Source: Sulfurospirillum sp001602955
Lineage (GTDB): Bacteria; Campylobacterota; Campylobacteria; Campylobacterales; Sulfurospirillaceae
Assembly: GCA_001602955.1 (NCBI GenBank)
Contig: LVAC01000023.1
Location: forward strand, 248,001 to 312,000
Length of the DNA stretch: 64,000 nucleotides
Direction: 5' to 3'
In this document: piece after piece, positions 52,316 through 60,290 of the stretch
Layout of the letters: each line of letters begins with the position of its first letter
Numbering within the stretch: position 1 is the stretch's first letter
Notes under the pieces: generated by a model
Database searches by the model: none
What the model was told of the DNA's origin: nothing
What the model saw: only the letters and a program-made list of their open reading frames with translations
Position numbers and translations under genes: made by a program

Positions 52316-53089
52316 TTAACGTAGAAAAAGAAGTGACAAATGGTTCATCGCTTCGATAAATTCCCGCTTGAAAATCAGCATCATCGATGCCAAAACGGCA
52401 ATCAAAACGACAAACGAAACAGCAATACGAATCGGAAATCCGACGACTAATAGGTTGAATTGAGGCATGGTTTTCATGAGCATACCGAAAACAACGTCGA
52501 GTAGGAGCGAAAATGCCACAACGGGAAATGAAAGAACAAAACCGTAAACAAAAATCCCCGTCGTTGCTTTGATTAAGTAGGTCAAAACGTTCATGTGAGG
52601 GTAAAACGTCCCCAGCGGTAAAAGCGTCAAAGAATCGGCAATAAATAAAAGCATTTGATGATGTCCGTTAAACGCCAAAATGACCATTAAACCTATTAAC
52701 GCTAAAATTTGAGAAATAACCGGTACCGACGAACTGGTTTGAGGATCCATAACACTTGCCATCGTAAAGCCCATGACAAAAGCGATTTGCATTCCCGCCA
52801 TTTGTAAAATTGAAAGAACGATCGTTAACATTAATCCGCCGATTAAACCGATCAAAAGTTCGGAGAGAATTGCAAGCAATAAGTTAAGCAAAGTCGGCAC
52901 AAACGGTAAAGGAGGCAATAAAGGATAAAGAAAAATAACCATAAAAAACGTTATCGACGTTTTAATGCTTAAAGGAATCGTCGCATGCGAAAAAAAAGGG
53001 AAAAAGGCAAATAAGCCGCTTAGTCGGGCAAAGAGAAGAAAAAAAAGAATCACATGTTCTTCGCCGAAGAGTCGAATAAGCGATTCCAT
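52316..53089 (-). CDS. fliR: flagellar biosynthesis protein FliR
   Basis: Inner-membrane part of the flagellar type III export gate. The 257 residues have six hydrophobic segments and the FliR pattern LFARLSGLFAFFPFFSH near the start, GFTMASVMDPQTSSSVPVISQ, and LPLGTFYP. It begins three bases after the ABC ATPase gene. It is the only clear flagellar gene in the window and sits in a ribosomal/translation operon, an arrangement seen in Campylobacter. Confidence 0.94.
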   Translation of the reverse strand: MESLIRLFGEEHVILFFLLFARLSGLFAFFPFFSHATIPLSIKTSITFFMVIFLYPLLPPLPFVPTLLNLLLAILSELLIGLIGGLMLTIVLSILQMAGMQIAFVMGFTMASVMDPQTSSSVPVISQILALIGLMVILAFNGHHQMLLFIADSLTLLPLGTFYPHMNVLTYLIKATTGIFVYGFVLSFPVVAFSLLLDVVFGMLMKTMPQFNLLVVGFPIRIAVSFVVLIAVLASMMLIFKREFIEAMNHLSLLFLR

Positions 53090-53092
53090 CGT

Positions 53093-53740
53093 TTATACTT
53101 CCTCTTTCAATCCGTCGACGTGAAGATGTTTGACGTACGTGCATTGTCGTGCAAGTTGCCGATTGTGCGTCACGAGTAAAAGAGCGGCATTTTCGCGTTC
53201 AATGTATTCGAAAAGCACGTTCATGACCTCTTGAGCCGTTTTATCGTCCAAATTGCCCGTCGGTTCATCGGCAAAAATAATTTTAGGTTTTTTTGCAAGA
53301 ACGCGTGCAATGGAAACACGCTGTTGCTGGCCGCCGGAAAGATCTCCGACTCGATAATGCATAAACTCCGCGATACCCAAACGCTCCAAAAGCATCGGAT
53401 CAACCGTTTGATCGCTAATAAACGAGGCTAATTCAACGTTTTCGTCGGCAAAAAAACCTTTAAAAAGGTAATGGGATTGAAAAATAATCCCGACGTCGTA
53501 ACGTCGTAATTTTAAACGAACATCATCGCTATCTTTGTAGATCTGGTGATCACATAAAACAACTTCACCTTTATTCGGAGCTAAAAGCGTCGAACAAATA
53601 TGCAATAAAGTTGATTTACCGCTACCGCTCACGCCTAAAATCGCCATAGATTCTTTTGCAGCCAAGTCAAACGTAACATTGTCGAACAGCAGGTAGTCAA
53701 AAGAGTGTGAGAGTGCGTTTGCGTGTAGTAAAGACATCAA
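53093..53740 (-). CDS. ABC transporter ATP-binding protein, LolD-like
   Basis: 215-residue ATPase with Walker A GVSGSGKST, signature LSGGQQQRVSIAR, Walker B IIFADEPTGNLD and switch LLVTHN. The size and the LSGGQQQRV form fit the LolD/MacB/FtsE group, which serve lipoprotein sorting or export. No permease is adjacent, so the partner is unknown. It is separated from tsf by a terminator and begins the fliR part of the cluster. Confidence 0.88.
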   Translation of the reverse strand: MMSLLHANALSHSFDYLLFDNVTFDLAAKESMAILGVSGSGKSTLLHICSTLLAPNKGEVVLCDHQIYKDSDDVRLKLRRYDVGIIFQSHYLFKGFFADENVELASFISDQTVDPMLLERLGIAEFMHYRVGDLSGGQQQRVSIARVLAKKPKIIFADEPTGNLDDKTAQEVMNVLFEYIERENAALLLVTHNRQLARQCTYVKHLHVDGLKEEV

Positions 53741-53744
53741 TGTC

Positions 53745-53779
53745 CTTCCAAAAAAGAGGTGAAGAGTTGCCCCTTCACC
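53745..53779 (-). terminator. Rho-independent terminator after tsf
   Basis: On the minus strand GGTGAAG and CTTCACC pair around an eight-base loop and are followed by TCTTTTTT, a complete intrinsic terminator. It should separate rpsB-tsf from the ABC-fliR genes, at least in part. Confidence 0.8.
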
Positions 53780-53794
53780 GATCGTTTAAAATCG

Positions 53795-54862
53795 TTATTT
53801 CAGTTGTTCTGCAACTTCGGAAGCGAAGTCGCATGCTTTTTTCTCTAAGCCTTCGCCGAGTTCAAAACGAACATAACCTACCAGTTCGATTTTACCGCCG
53901 AATTCTTTGCTTTTTTCTTCAACCACTTGAGCGATAGTTTTTTTATCGTCCATAACGTAGAATTGACTTAAAAGCGTATATTGTTGGTCAAGTTGCGTAT
54001 TGTCGGCGATAAAGCGTTCAATTTGTCCCGGAATAATTTTATCCCAAATTTTTTCGGGTTTTCCTTGTGCTTTTAACTCTGCTTCCATCTCTTTTTGCGC
54101 TTGCACTAAAACTTCGTCCGTCAATTGTACGCGAGAGACGAAAAGCGGTACACGTTTAAGAGGTTTTTTAAGGCGCGCCAACTCTTCATTTTCTTTTTCG
54201 ATATCGGCTTTAATACCGATCGTTTCTTGCTCTACGAATGCAGGATCGAGTTCGGTATAGCTTAAATACGTAGGCTTCATTGCCGCGGCATGCATACAAA
54301 GGTTACGAATAAATTCACCCGCTTTTTGCGCCGTCGCTTCACTGTCGCAACTTGCTGCAATTAAAACACCCACACGTCCGTTGGAGTGAACATAACCGTT
54401 GACGACGCCGTTGGCACCTGCTTTAAGCGTTGCAAAGCGTCTTACGACCAAGTTTTCACCGATTGTTGCGACTTTCGTAGCAAAATACTCTTCAAACGGA
54501 GTACCGTTGATGGTCGTTTTCATAAGTTCTTCTGTCGTCTCGACGTTCGTTGCTTGAATATGTGCCGTCGTATCTTTCGTTAAAGCGATAAAACCTTCGT
54601 TTTTCGCGACAAAATCCGTTTCCGCATTGATCTCGCTCACGGTTGCCGTTTTAAGTGTCGGATCGACGTAAACGTTGACCAAACCTTCACTTGCCAACCT
54701 GTCCGCTTTTTTAGCCGCTTTTCCCAAACCTTTTTCTCTTAAAAGGTTCGTAGCCGCTTCAAAATCGCCGTCCGTATCGACGAGTGCTTTTTTACAATCC
54801 ATCATACCGGCACCGGTGGACTCGCGTAACTCTTTTACTAAAGCAGCGGTAATTTCAGCCAT
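53795..54862 (-). CDS. tsf: elongation factor Ts
   Basis: Exchanges GDP for GTP on EF-Tu. The 355 residues start with the UBA-like LVKELRESTGAGMMDCKKAL and contain SEINAETDFVAKNEGF, both signature sequences. It overlaps the rpsB stop by one base (TAATG type), so the two are translated together. The long central part is normal for Campylobacterota. Confidence 0.97.
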   Translation of the reverse strand: MAEITAALVKELRESTGAGMMDCKKALVDTDGDFEAATNLLREKGLGKAAKKADRLASEGLVNVYVDPTLKTATVSEINAETDFVAKNEGFIALTKDTTAHIQATNVETTEELMKTTINGTPFEEYFATKVATIGENLVVRRFATLKAGANGVVNGYVHSNGRVGVLIAASCDSEATAQKAGEFIRNLCMHAAAMKPTYLSYTELDPAFVEQETIGIKADIEKENEELARLKKPLKRVPLFVSRVQLTDEVLVQAQKEMEAELKAQGKPEKIWDKIIPGQIERFIADNTQLDQQYTLLSQFYVMDDKKTIAQVVEEKSKEFGGKIELVGYVRFELGEGLEKKACDFASEVAEQLK

Positions 54863-55653
54863 TATTCGCCTTCCTCTACTACTGCTTCTTCTTCGCTCAT
54901 CGCTTCATCGATCAAGTCGTTTTTCTCTTCTTCGCTTGCTTCGACCGCTTCTTCAGCCGCAGGGGCGTCTTTAGCGCGAATTTCCGCTCCTTCGCTCATT
55001 GCTTCACACATCTCTTTACAGAAAAGTTGAATCGAACGAATTGCATCGTCGTTGCCGGGGATCGGTAAATCAACCATATCGGGATCACAGTTCGTATCAA
55101 GCGGAGCAACGACCGTAATACCTAAACGTCTTGCCTCTTGAACGGCAATTTTTTCTTTCACGGTATCAATAACAAAGATCATATCGGGTAAGTTTTTCAT
55201 ATTGCGGATACCGCCGAGGTAATCCAAAAGTTTCTCTTTTTTTCTTCGAAGCATCAAGGCTTCTTTTTTAGTGAGAAGATCGATTTGTCCGTCTTCTTCC
55301 ATTTTTTCGATAATGTCAAGTTTACGGATAGATTGTCTGATGGTTTGGTAATTCGTTAGCATACCGCCTAACCATCTGTGGTTAACGTATGGCATACCGC
55401 ATTTTTCCGCGTATTCGCGAATAGCTTGGCTTGCTTGTTTTTTGGTTCCCACGAACAACATTGATTTACCCTCAGCTGCTGCATCTTTAACAACATTGTA
55501 GGTATATCTGAAATAACGTAGCGTTTTTTGAAGGTCTACGATATAAATATTTTTTCTCTCTCCGAAGATGAATTTTTTCATCTTTGGATTCCAGCGTCTT
55601 GTTTGGTGTCCGAAGTGTACACCGCACTCCAATAGGTCTTTCATGGTTACCAT
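54862..55653 (-). CDS. rpsB: 30S ribosomal protein S2
   Basis: Small-subunit protein of 263 residues. The start VTMKDLLECGVHFGHQTRRWNPKMKKFIFGERKNIYIVDL is diagnostic, as is DTNCDPDMVDLPIPGNDDAIRSI. The C-terminal 40 residues are an acidic, alanine/glutamate-rich extension. It opens the operon with tsf, behind a structured leader. Confidence 0.97.
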   Translation of the reverse strand: MVTMKDLLECGVHFGHQTRRWNPKMKKFIFGERKNIYIVDLQKTLRYFRYTYNVVKDAAAEGKSMLFVGTKKQASQAIREYAEKCGMPYVNHRWLGGMLTNYQTIRQSIRKLDIIEKMEEDGQIDLLTKKEALMLRRKKEKLLDYLGGIRNMKNLPDMIFVIDTVKEKIAVQEARRLGITVVAPLDTNCDPDMVDLPIPGNDDAIRSIQLFCKEMCEAMSEGAEIRAKDAPAAEEAVEASEEEKNDLIDEAMSEEEAVVEEGE

Positions 55654-55680
55654 GAAGCTCTCCTTTGTTTAATTTTTGGT

Positions 55681-55758
55681 TTTGCCTCCACACCCGTCAA
55701 CAGTTCAACACTGCAACCGTAAAGGATTGGTGTGTGTGAGATTAGGACGGAGATTATA
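55681..55758 (-). promoter_or_regulatory. rpsB promoter and structured leader
   Basis: TATAAT on the minus strand at 55753-55758 (in TTTTGACTATAAT) is a good -10 for rpsB. The roughly 95-base leader that follows contains complementary CACACACACC and GGGTGTGG segments enclosing a CAGT-GTTGA-ACTG hairpin. S2 commonly represses its own mRNA, so this may be an S2 operator, but that is inference. Confidence 0.5.
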
Positions 55759-55880
55759 GTCAAAACAAGATTAAAATTTGCTTGTTCTATGCTCTAGAAA
55801 AGCATCGCTCATAAACTTTAATCTAAAATAAATTAGAAAAGTTCTATAATTGCGACAATTTTACTATTTCGGAGTTGCCG

Positions 55881-56624
55881 GTGCGTCTACTATTTTTGAC
55901 ATGTTTTTTCAGTTTATCGCTATTATGGGCGGCAAACCCTACGCCTCAACAAGCAAGCGAAGACGTTGAAACCGAATTTGCCGATAAAACAAGCGAAGCT
56001 CTTTTTGATCCATTGGAAGGGTACAACCGTTTTATGACGGACGTCAACGATCATTTTTACGAATACCTTCTTAGACCGACGGCGCAAGGATACGCTTATC
56101 TCGTGCCCGAGAGCGCACGTAAAGGTCTTTCCAATGCGTTTGAAAACCTTTTTTTCCCGATTCGTTTCGTCAATAATCTTTTGCAATTTAAATGGCTCAA
56201 TGCTTTTGAAGAATCCGAGCGTTTCGTCTTGAATTCAACAATGGGTATCTTGGGTTTTCGCGACGTTGCCGCAGAAGAGTTGCACATTTACGCACACGAT
56301 GAGGATTTCGGACAGACCTTGGGTGCTTACGGCGTCGGTAGCGGCTTTCACATCGTACTGCCGATTATAGGACCGTCCAATGCCCGCGATCTTGTCGGGC
56401 TTGCGGGTGATTATTGGTTGAATCCGCTTACGTATATCGAAGCGCGCGACGCAAATATGGTCGACAATACCGCCGAATCTCTCGGTGTAACGGCATTTTA
56501 TATGATCAATCGAACGTCTTTACATGTCAACGAATACGACAGTCTCAAAAAAGATGCAATCGAACTTTATCCGTTTTTACGCGATATTTACGAATCACGT
56601 CGAAACAAACTGATAAGCGAATAA
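55881..56624 (+). CDS. mlaA: MlaA (VacJ) family protein
   Basis: Outer-membrane part of the system that removes phospholipids from the outer leaflet. The 247 residues, from GTG 55881 behind GGAG, have a signal peptide ending near LLWA, then FDPLEGYNRFMTDVNDHFYEYLLRP, FFPIRFVNNLLQFKW and GAYGVGSGFHIVLPIIGPSNARDLVG, which identify MlaA. No lipobox cysteine is seen at the cleavage site, unlike E. coli MlaA. mlaC follows after four bases. Confidence 0.93.
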   Translation: MRLLFLTCFFSLSLLWAANPTPQQASEDVETEFADKTSEALFDPLEGYNRFMTDVNDHFYEYLLRPTAQGYAYLVPESARKGLSNAFENLFFPIRFVNNLLQFKWLNAFEESERFVLNSTMGILGFRDVAAEELHIYAHDEDFGQTLGAYGVGSGFHIVLPIIGPSNARDLVGLAGDYWLNPLTYIEARDANMVDNTAESLGVTAFYMINRTSLHVNEYDSLKKDAIELYPFLRDIYESRRNKLISE

Positions 56625-56628
56625 AACC

Positions 56629-57243
56629 ATGTTGCAAAAATTACTTTCCGGCATTTGGGTTATGCTCGTATGCGCACATTCGCTTCTAGCGCTCCCCGAA
56701 AGCGATATTACGCCTTTTATGCGCTCTAATATCGATCTTGCTACGTCTATTTTACGCAATACGCATCTCTCAAAACCAGAGCGTTCGGGTAAAATTTTTG
56801 CCATTTTCGATTCCGTGTTCGATTACACGTTAATGGCAAAACTATCGATAGGCGCAAAACAATGGGAAAGCTTATCTTCAGAGAAACAGCACGAATTTAC
56901 GAAGTTGTTCGAGATGCGCTTGAAAAATTCCTACATGGAAAAACTCGATCTGTATACCGACGAAAAAATCGTGATTAAGAACTTAGAGAAAATCAAAGAC
57001 ACGCGGATTCACTTAACGACCCATCTCATGAAAAACGGCGAAGTGTACGAAATTATTTACAAATTTTATAAAACCGCCAATGCCGGAGAATGGATGATTT
57101 ATGATGTCGATATTTTAGGCGTAAGTATTATCCAAACGTACCGTACGCAGTTTGCGGAAATTTTAGCGAAAGAACCGTTTGATCAATTGTTAGCAAGGCT
57201 CAAAGAACCCGAGCCTGCCGATACAAAAAAAGCACCTCAATAA
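56629..57243 (+). CDS. mlaC: MlaC family phospholipid-binding protein
   Basis: Periplasmic lipid carrier that shuttles phospholipid between MlaA and the inner-membrane complex. The 204 residues have a signal peptide (cleavage near LLA about residue 22) and a Ttg2-type body: FDYTLMAKLSIGAKQWESLSSEKQHEFTKLFEMRL, then YKFYKTANAGEWMIYDVDILGVSIIQTYRTQF. Operon with mlaA; mlaBDEF are elsewhere. Confidence 0.93.
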   Translation: MLQKLLSGIWVMLVCAHSLLALPESDITPFMRSNIDLATSILRNTHLSKPERSGKIFAIFDSVFDYTLMAKLSIGAKQWESLSSEKQHEFTKLFEMRLKNSYMEKLDLYTDEKIVIKNLEKIKDTRIHLTTHLMKNGEVYEIIYKFYKTANAGEWMIYDVDILGVSIIQTYRTQFAEILAKEPFDQLLARLKEPEPADTKKAPQ

Positions 57244-57246
57244 TGC

Positions 57247-57987
57247 TTAAGCATTAATTTTTTCTTTGATGATGCGTGCTTTTTCCGCAATTTTTTCGAT
57301 TTTTTGAGTACCGCTTAAGCTCTCGTCCAGTAAGACTTCGACAAACGCACTTCCTACGATCACGCCTTCAACACCTTTTGCCCGTTCCTTAGCCGTCTTT
57401 TCATTCACGCCGAATCCTACGAACACCGGCGTTTGACTCTGTTCTTTAATCGCATGAATCGTTTTGCTCAAATCTTCGCCGGCATGTGCTCCCGTAATAC
57501 CGGCATACGCGACGAGGTAAATAAACCCTTGTGCATGCTTGACGATATGTGCGATACGCTCTTTAGTATCGGTCGGTGCGACGAAGCTAACCATTGAAAG
57601 GTGGCGTTGCTGCATCAAAGGCATGTAACACAATGCTTCTTCATGCGGCAAATCGGGGATAATAAAACCTTTAACGCCCAAATCGAGTGCTTTTTGCGTG
57701 ATAGCATCTAAACCTTTATGGTAAAAAGGATTAAAATATCCCATCCAATACGTCTCAAGTTCCGTCGCAACGACGGAAGATATTTCAAAAAGCGTTTCAA
57801 GTTTAAAACCGTTTTGTAAGGCTTTAAGGTTTGCCGATTCGATGATCGGACCATCCGCCACGGGATCGGAAAAAGGAATACCTAACTCTAATTTATCAAC
57901 GCCCGATTGTTTTAAGGACGATACCAAATCCAATGTAAATGCTTTATCGGGGAAACCCGCCGTTACGTACGCGACTAATTGCTTCAC
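57247..57987 (-). CDS. trpA: tryptophan synthase alpha chain
   Basis: Cleaves indole-3-glycerol phosphate to indole. The 246 residues show KLELGIPFSDPVADGPIIE with the catalytic Glu and Asp, then GVKGFIIPDLPHEEA and the phosphate-binding GFGVNEKTA and GVIVGSAFV. It overlaps the Hpt gene by four bases and is convergent with mlaC. No other trp gene lies in the window. Confidence 0.96.
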   Translation of the reverse strand: MKQLVAYVTAGFPDKAFTLDLVSSLKQSGVDKLELGIPFSDPVADGPIIESANLKALQNGFKLETLFEISSVVATELETYWMGYFNPFYHKGLDAITQKALDLGVKGFIIPDLPHEEALCYMPLMQQRHLSMVSFVAPTDTKERIAHIVKHAQGFIYLVAYAGITGAHAGEDLSKTIHAIKEQSQTPVFVGFGVNEKTAKERAKGVEGVIVGSAFVEVLLDESLSGTQKIEKIAEKARIIKEKINA

Positions 57988-58394
57988 TCTTTCTCCAACT
58001 GATGGGGTACTTTTATAATCAAGGGATTTAACACGGTAAAAAAGGGCGCGTCGTCTTCAACGTCCTTGCGGTATTTTTCAAACTGATCGCTGACCAAAAG
58101 CAACCAATCGATAAACGCTTCACTTGCGGGTCCTTTTAACACGCGCGCTTCTTCGGCAATGTCTTCGGCTAAAACCGCTAATTTGATAATCGGGTCTAAT
58201 TTTAAAAAACCGGCGGCGGATTTCATATTATGGAAAATACGAAAAAGATCTCCGATATTATCGCTGTAGCGATCCGCTTTACTCATTCCGATAATTAAAG
58301 GTTCCATGTTTTCACACATGATCGCAAAATGGGAAACAAAATCTTCAACAATTTCCATATCAAAATCGACTTCCAATTGTGCCAGAATACCCAT
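57984..58394 (-). CDS. histidine phosphotransfer (Hpt) domain protein
   Basis: 136-residue helical protein. The phosphorylatable histidine is H55 in FRIFHNMKSAAGFLKL, which matches the HxxKG/S-A Hpt motif. It has no other domain. It overlaps trpA by four bases and so is cotranscribed with it, an odd pairing. Hpt proteins pass phosphoryl groups in multistep relays; the kinase and target are unknown. Confidence 0.78.
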   Translation of the reverse strand: MGILAQLEVDFDMEIVEDFVSHFAIMCENMEPLIIGMSKADRYSDNIGDLFRIFHNMKSAAGFLKLDPIIKLAVLAEDIAEEARVLKGPASEAFIDWLLLVSDQFEKYRKDVEDDAPFFTVLNPLIIKVPHQLEKE

Positions 58395-58461
58395 GGTGCA
58401 TACCTCCGAAGTGACTCATTGTACCATTTTTAATCTAAAATTTTCTTATCCCAAATTAGGG

Positions 58462-58467
58462 TATAAT
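58462..58467 (+). promoter_or_regulatory. -10 of the panB promoter, only seven bases before the ATG
   Basis: GGGTATAATCC ends seven bases before the panB start codon, and no ribosome site lies between. Normal promoter spacing would put the transcript start at or next to the ATG. Confidence 0.6.
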
Positions 58468-58474
58468 CCTCTTT

Positions 58475-59263
58475 ATGAAAACAATTACATCCATTCAAAA
58501 ACATAAAGGAACGACTCCTTTAACCGTCATTACCGCGTATGATGCGCTTTTTGCTTCCCTCTTCGATCAAAAAGTCGATATCATTCTTGTGGGCGATAGT
58601 CTCAATATGAGCTTTAACGCCAAACCCGATACGCTCTCGGCATCCATGGACGTTATGCTCTACCACACGAAAGCGGTTTGTGCGGGAGCAAAAGAGACTT
58701 TTATCGTTTGCGATATGCCTTTTGGTACTTATACCGACGAAAAAACGGCGATTTACAACGCCTCACGCGTTTATGCCGAAACCGATGCACATGCCGTGAA
58801 GATTGAAGGCGGCATAGCCCGTGCGCCGATTATCAAAGCCTTGACGCAAAATTCCGTTGCGGTGATGGGACATATCGGTTTAATGCCGCAATTCGTACGG
58901 AGTGAAGGCGGATACAAAGTACGCGGTCGCACCGAAGAAGATATTGTAACCCTCATCGAAGACGCCAGAGCCGTCGAAAAAGCCGGTGCGTTTAGCGTCG
59001 TGATTGAAGGTGTGGTCGAAGAAGCCGCCAAACGTATTTCCGAAGCGATTTCTATTCCTACGATCGGCATCGGCGCAGGGAAATATACCGATGGGCAAGT
59101 CTTGGTCTGGAGTGACATGTTAGGCTTTTTCCAAGCTTTTCAACCTAAATTCGTCAAGCGTTACCTTGAGGGTGCCGCCTTGGTTCAAACCGCACTTGAC
59201 GCTTATATCAAAGAGGTTCAAGAGCGTTCTTTCCCGCAAACCGAATACACCTATCAAAAGTGA
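58475..59263 (+). CDS. panB: 3-methyl-2-oxobutanoate hydroxymethyltransferase
   Basis: First step of pantothenate synthesis, making ketopantoate. The 262 residues have VITAYDALFA, ILVGDSLNM, VCDMPFGTY, AVKIEGG, VAVMGHIGLMPQFV and IGIGAGKYTDGQVLVWSDMLG, all family hallmarks. Five bases separate it from ruvB, as in H. pylori where panB and ruvB are neighbours. Translation probably starts on a leaderless mRNA. Confidence 0.96.
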   Translation: MKTITSIQKHKGTTPLTVITAYDALFASLFDQKVDIILVGDSLNMSFNAKPDTLSASMDVMLYHTKAVCAGAKETFIVCDMPFGTYTDEKTAIYNASRVYAETDAHAVKIEGGIARAPIIKALTQNSVAVMGHIGLMPQFVRSEGGYKVRGRTEEDIVTLIEDARAVEKAGAFSVVIEGVVEEAAKRISEAISIPTIGIGAGKYTDGQVLVWSDMLGFFQAFQPKFVKRYLEGAALVQTALDAYIKEVQERSFPQTEYTYQK

Positions 59264-59267
59264 GAGA

Positions 59268-60290
59268 ATGGAACGCATCGTCGAAATCGAAAAAGTCTCT
59301 TTTGAGAGCGAATACGAAAAAAGTTTAAGACCGACCTCTTTTGAAGAGTACATCGGACAAGAAAAGATCAAAAAGAATCTCCATGTCTTTATTCAAGCCG
59401 CCCTTAAACGCTCCGAATGCTTAGACCATATTCTTTTTTTCGGTCCTCCCGGTCTTGGTAAAACCACTTTGGCGCATATTATTTCCAACGAAATGCGCGC
59501 TAATATTAAAATTACCGCTGCACCGATGATCGAAAAGAGTGGTGATTTGGCGGCAATTTTGACCAACCTTCAAGAGGGCGACATTTTGTTTATCGACGAA
59601 ATCCACAGGCTCTCGCCTGCCATTGAAGAAATTTTGTATCCGGCAATGGAAGATTACCGACTGGATATTATCATCGGCTCTGGACCTGCGGCACAAACGA
59701 TCAAAATCGACCTGCCCCGCTTTACCCTTATCGGGGCGACCACGCGTGCGGGTATGATCAGTTCACCTTTACGCGATCGTTTCGGAATGCATTTTCGTTT
59801 GCAGTTTTATACCAAAGAGGAGTTGGCGCAGATTATTACCAAAGCCTCCGGCAAACTTGAAAAACTCTGTTTGCAAGACGCCGCTTTGGAGATGGCGCGC
59901 CGTTCGAGGGGAACGCCTCGTATCGCATTGCGTCTTTTAAAACGTATTCGCGATTATGCCGACGTGAGCGATGAAACCTCTATCACGAAAGAGCGTGCAC
60001 GTTACGGCTTGAATGAACTAGGCGTTAACGACTTGGGCTTTGATGAACTCGATTTAAAGTATTTGGAGTTACTGATTCAAGCCAAAGGTCGCCCTTTAGG
60101 ACTGAGCACGATTGCCGCGGCGCTTAGTGAAGACGAAGGCACGATCGAAGATGTAATCGAGCCTTATTTGCTGGCTAACGGCTATATCGAGCGCACCGCG
60201 CGCGGACGGGTTGCGACGCCTAAAACGTACGAGCTTTTCAGGCTTACGCCGCCTTTGATGCAAAACGGATTATTTGAGGACCATGTATGA
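59268..60290 (+). CDS. ruvB: Holliday junction DNA helicase RuvB
   Basis: Ring motor for branch migration in recombination repair. The 340 residues from ATG 59268 include RPTSFEEYIGQEKIKKNL, Walker A FGPPGLGKTTLAHI, Walker B LFIDEIHRLSP, IGATTRAG and the C-terminal winged helix (LIQAKGRPLGLSTIAAALSED). An in-frame reading further upstream overlaps panB and is not credible. It overlaps the next gene as ATGA. Confidence 0.97.
   Translation: MERIVEIEKVSFESEYEKSLRPTSFEEYIGQEKIKKNLHVFIQAALKRSECLDHILFFGPPGLGKTTLAHIISNEMRANIKITAAPMIEKSGDLAAILTNLQEGDILFIDEIHRLSPAIEEILYPAMEDYRLDIIIGSGPAAQTIKIDLPRFTLIGATTRAGMISSPLRDRFGMHFRLQFYTKEELAQIITKASGKLEKLCLQDAALEMARRSRGTPRIALRLLKRIRDYADVSDETSITKERARYGLNELGVNDLGFDELDLKYLELLIQAKGRPLGLSTIAAALSEDEGTIEDVIEPYLLANGYIERTARGRVATPKTYELFRLTPPLMQNGLFEDHV

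Noticed and set aside
59166..59267. A longer start for RuvB inside panB
   Set aside because: It lies in another frame of panB; ATG 59268 gives the normal RuvB length.
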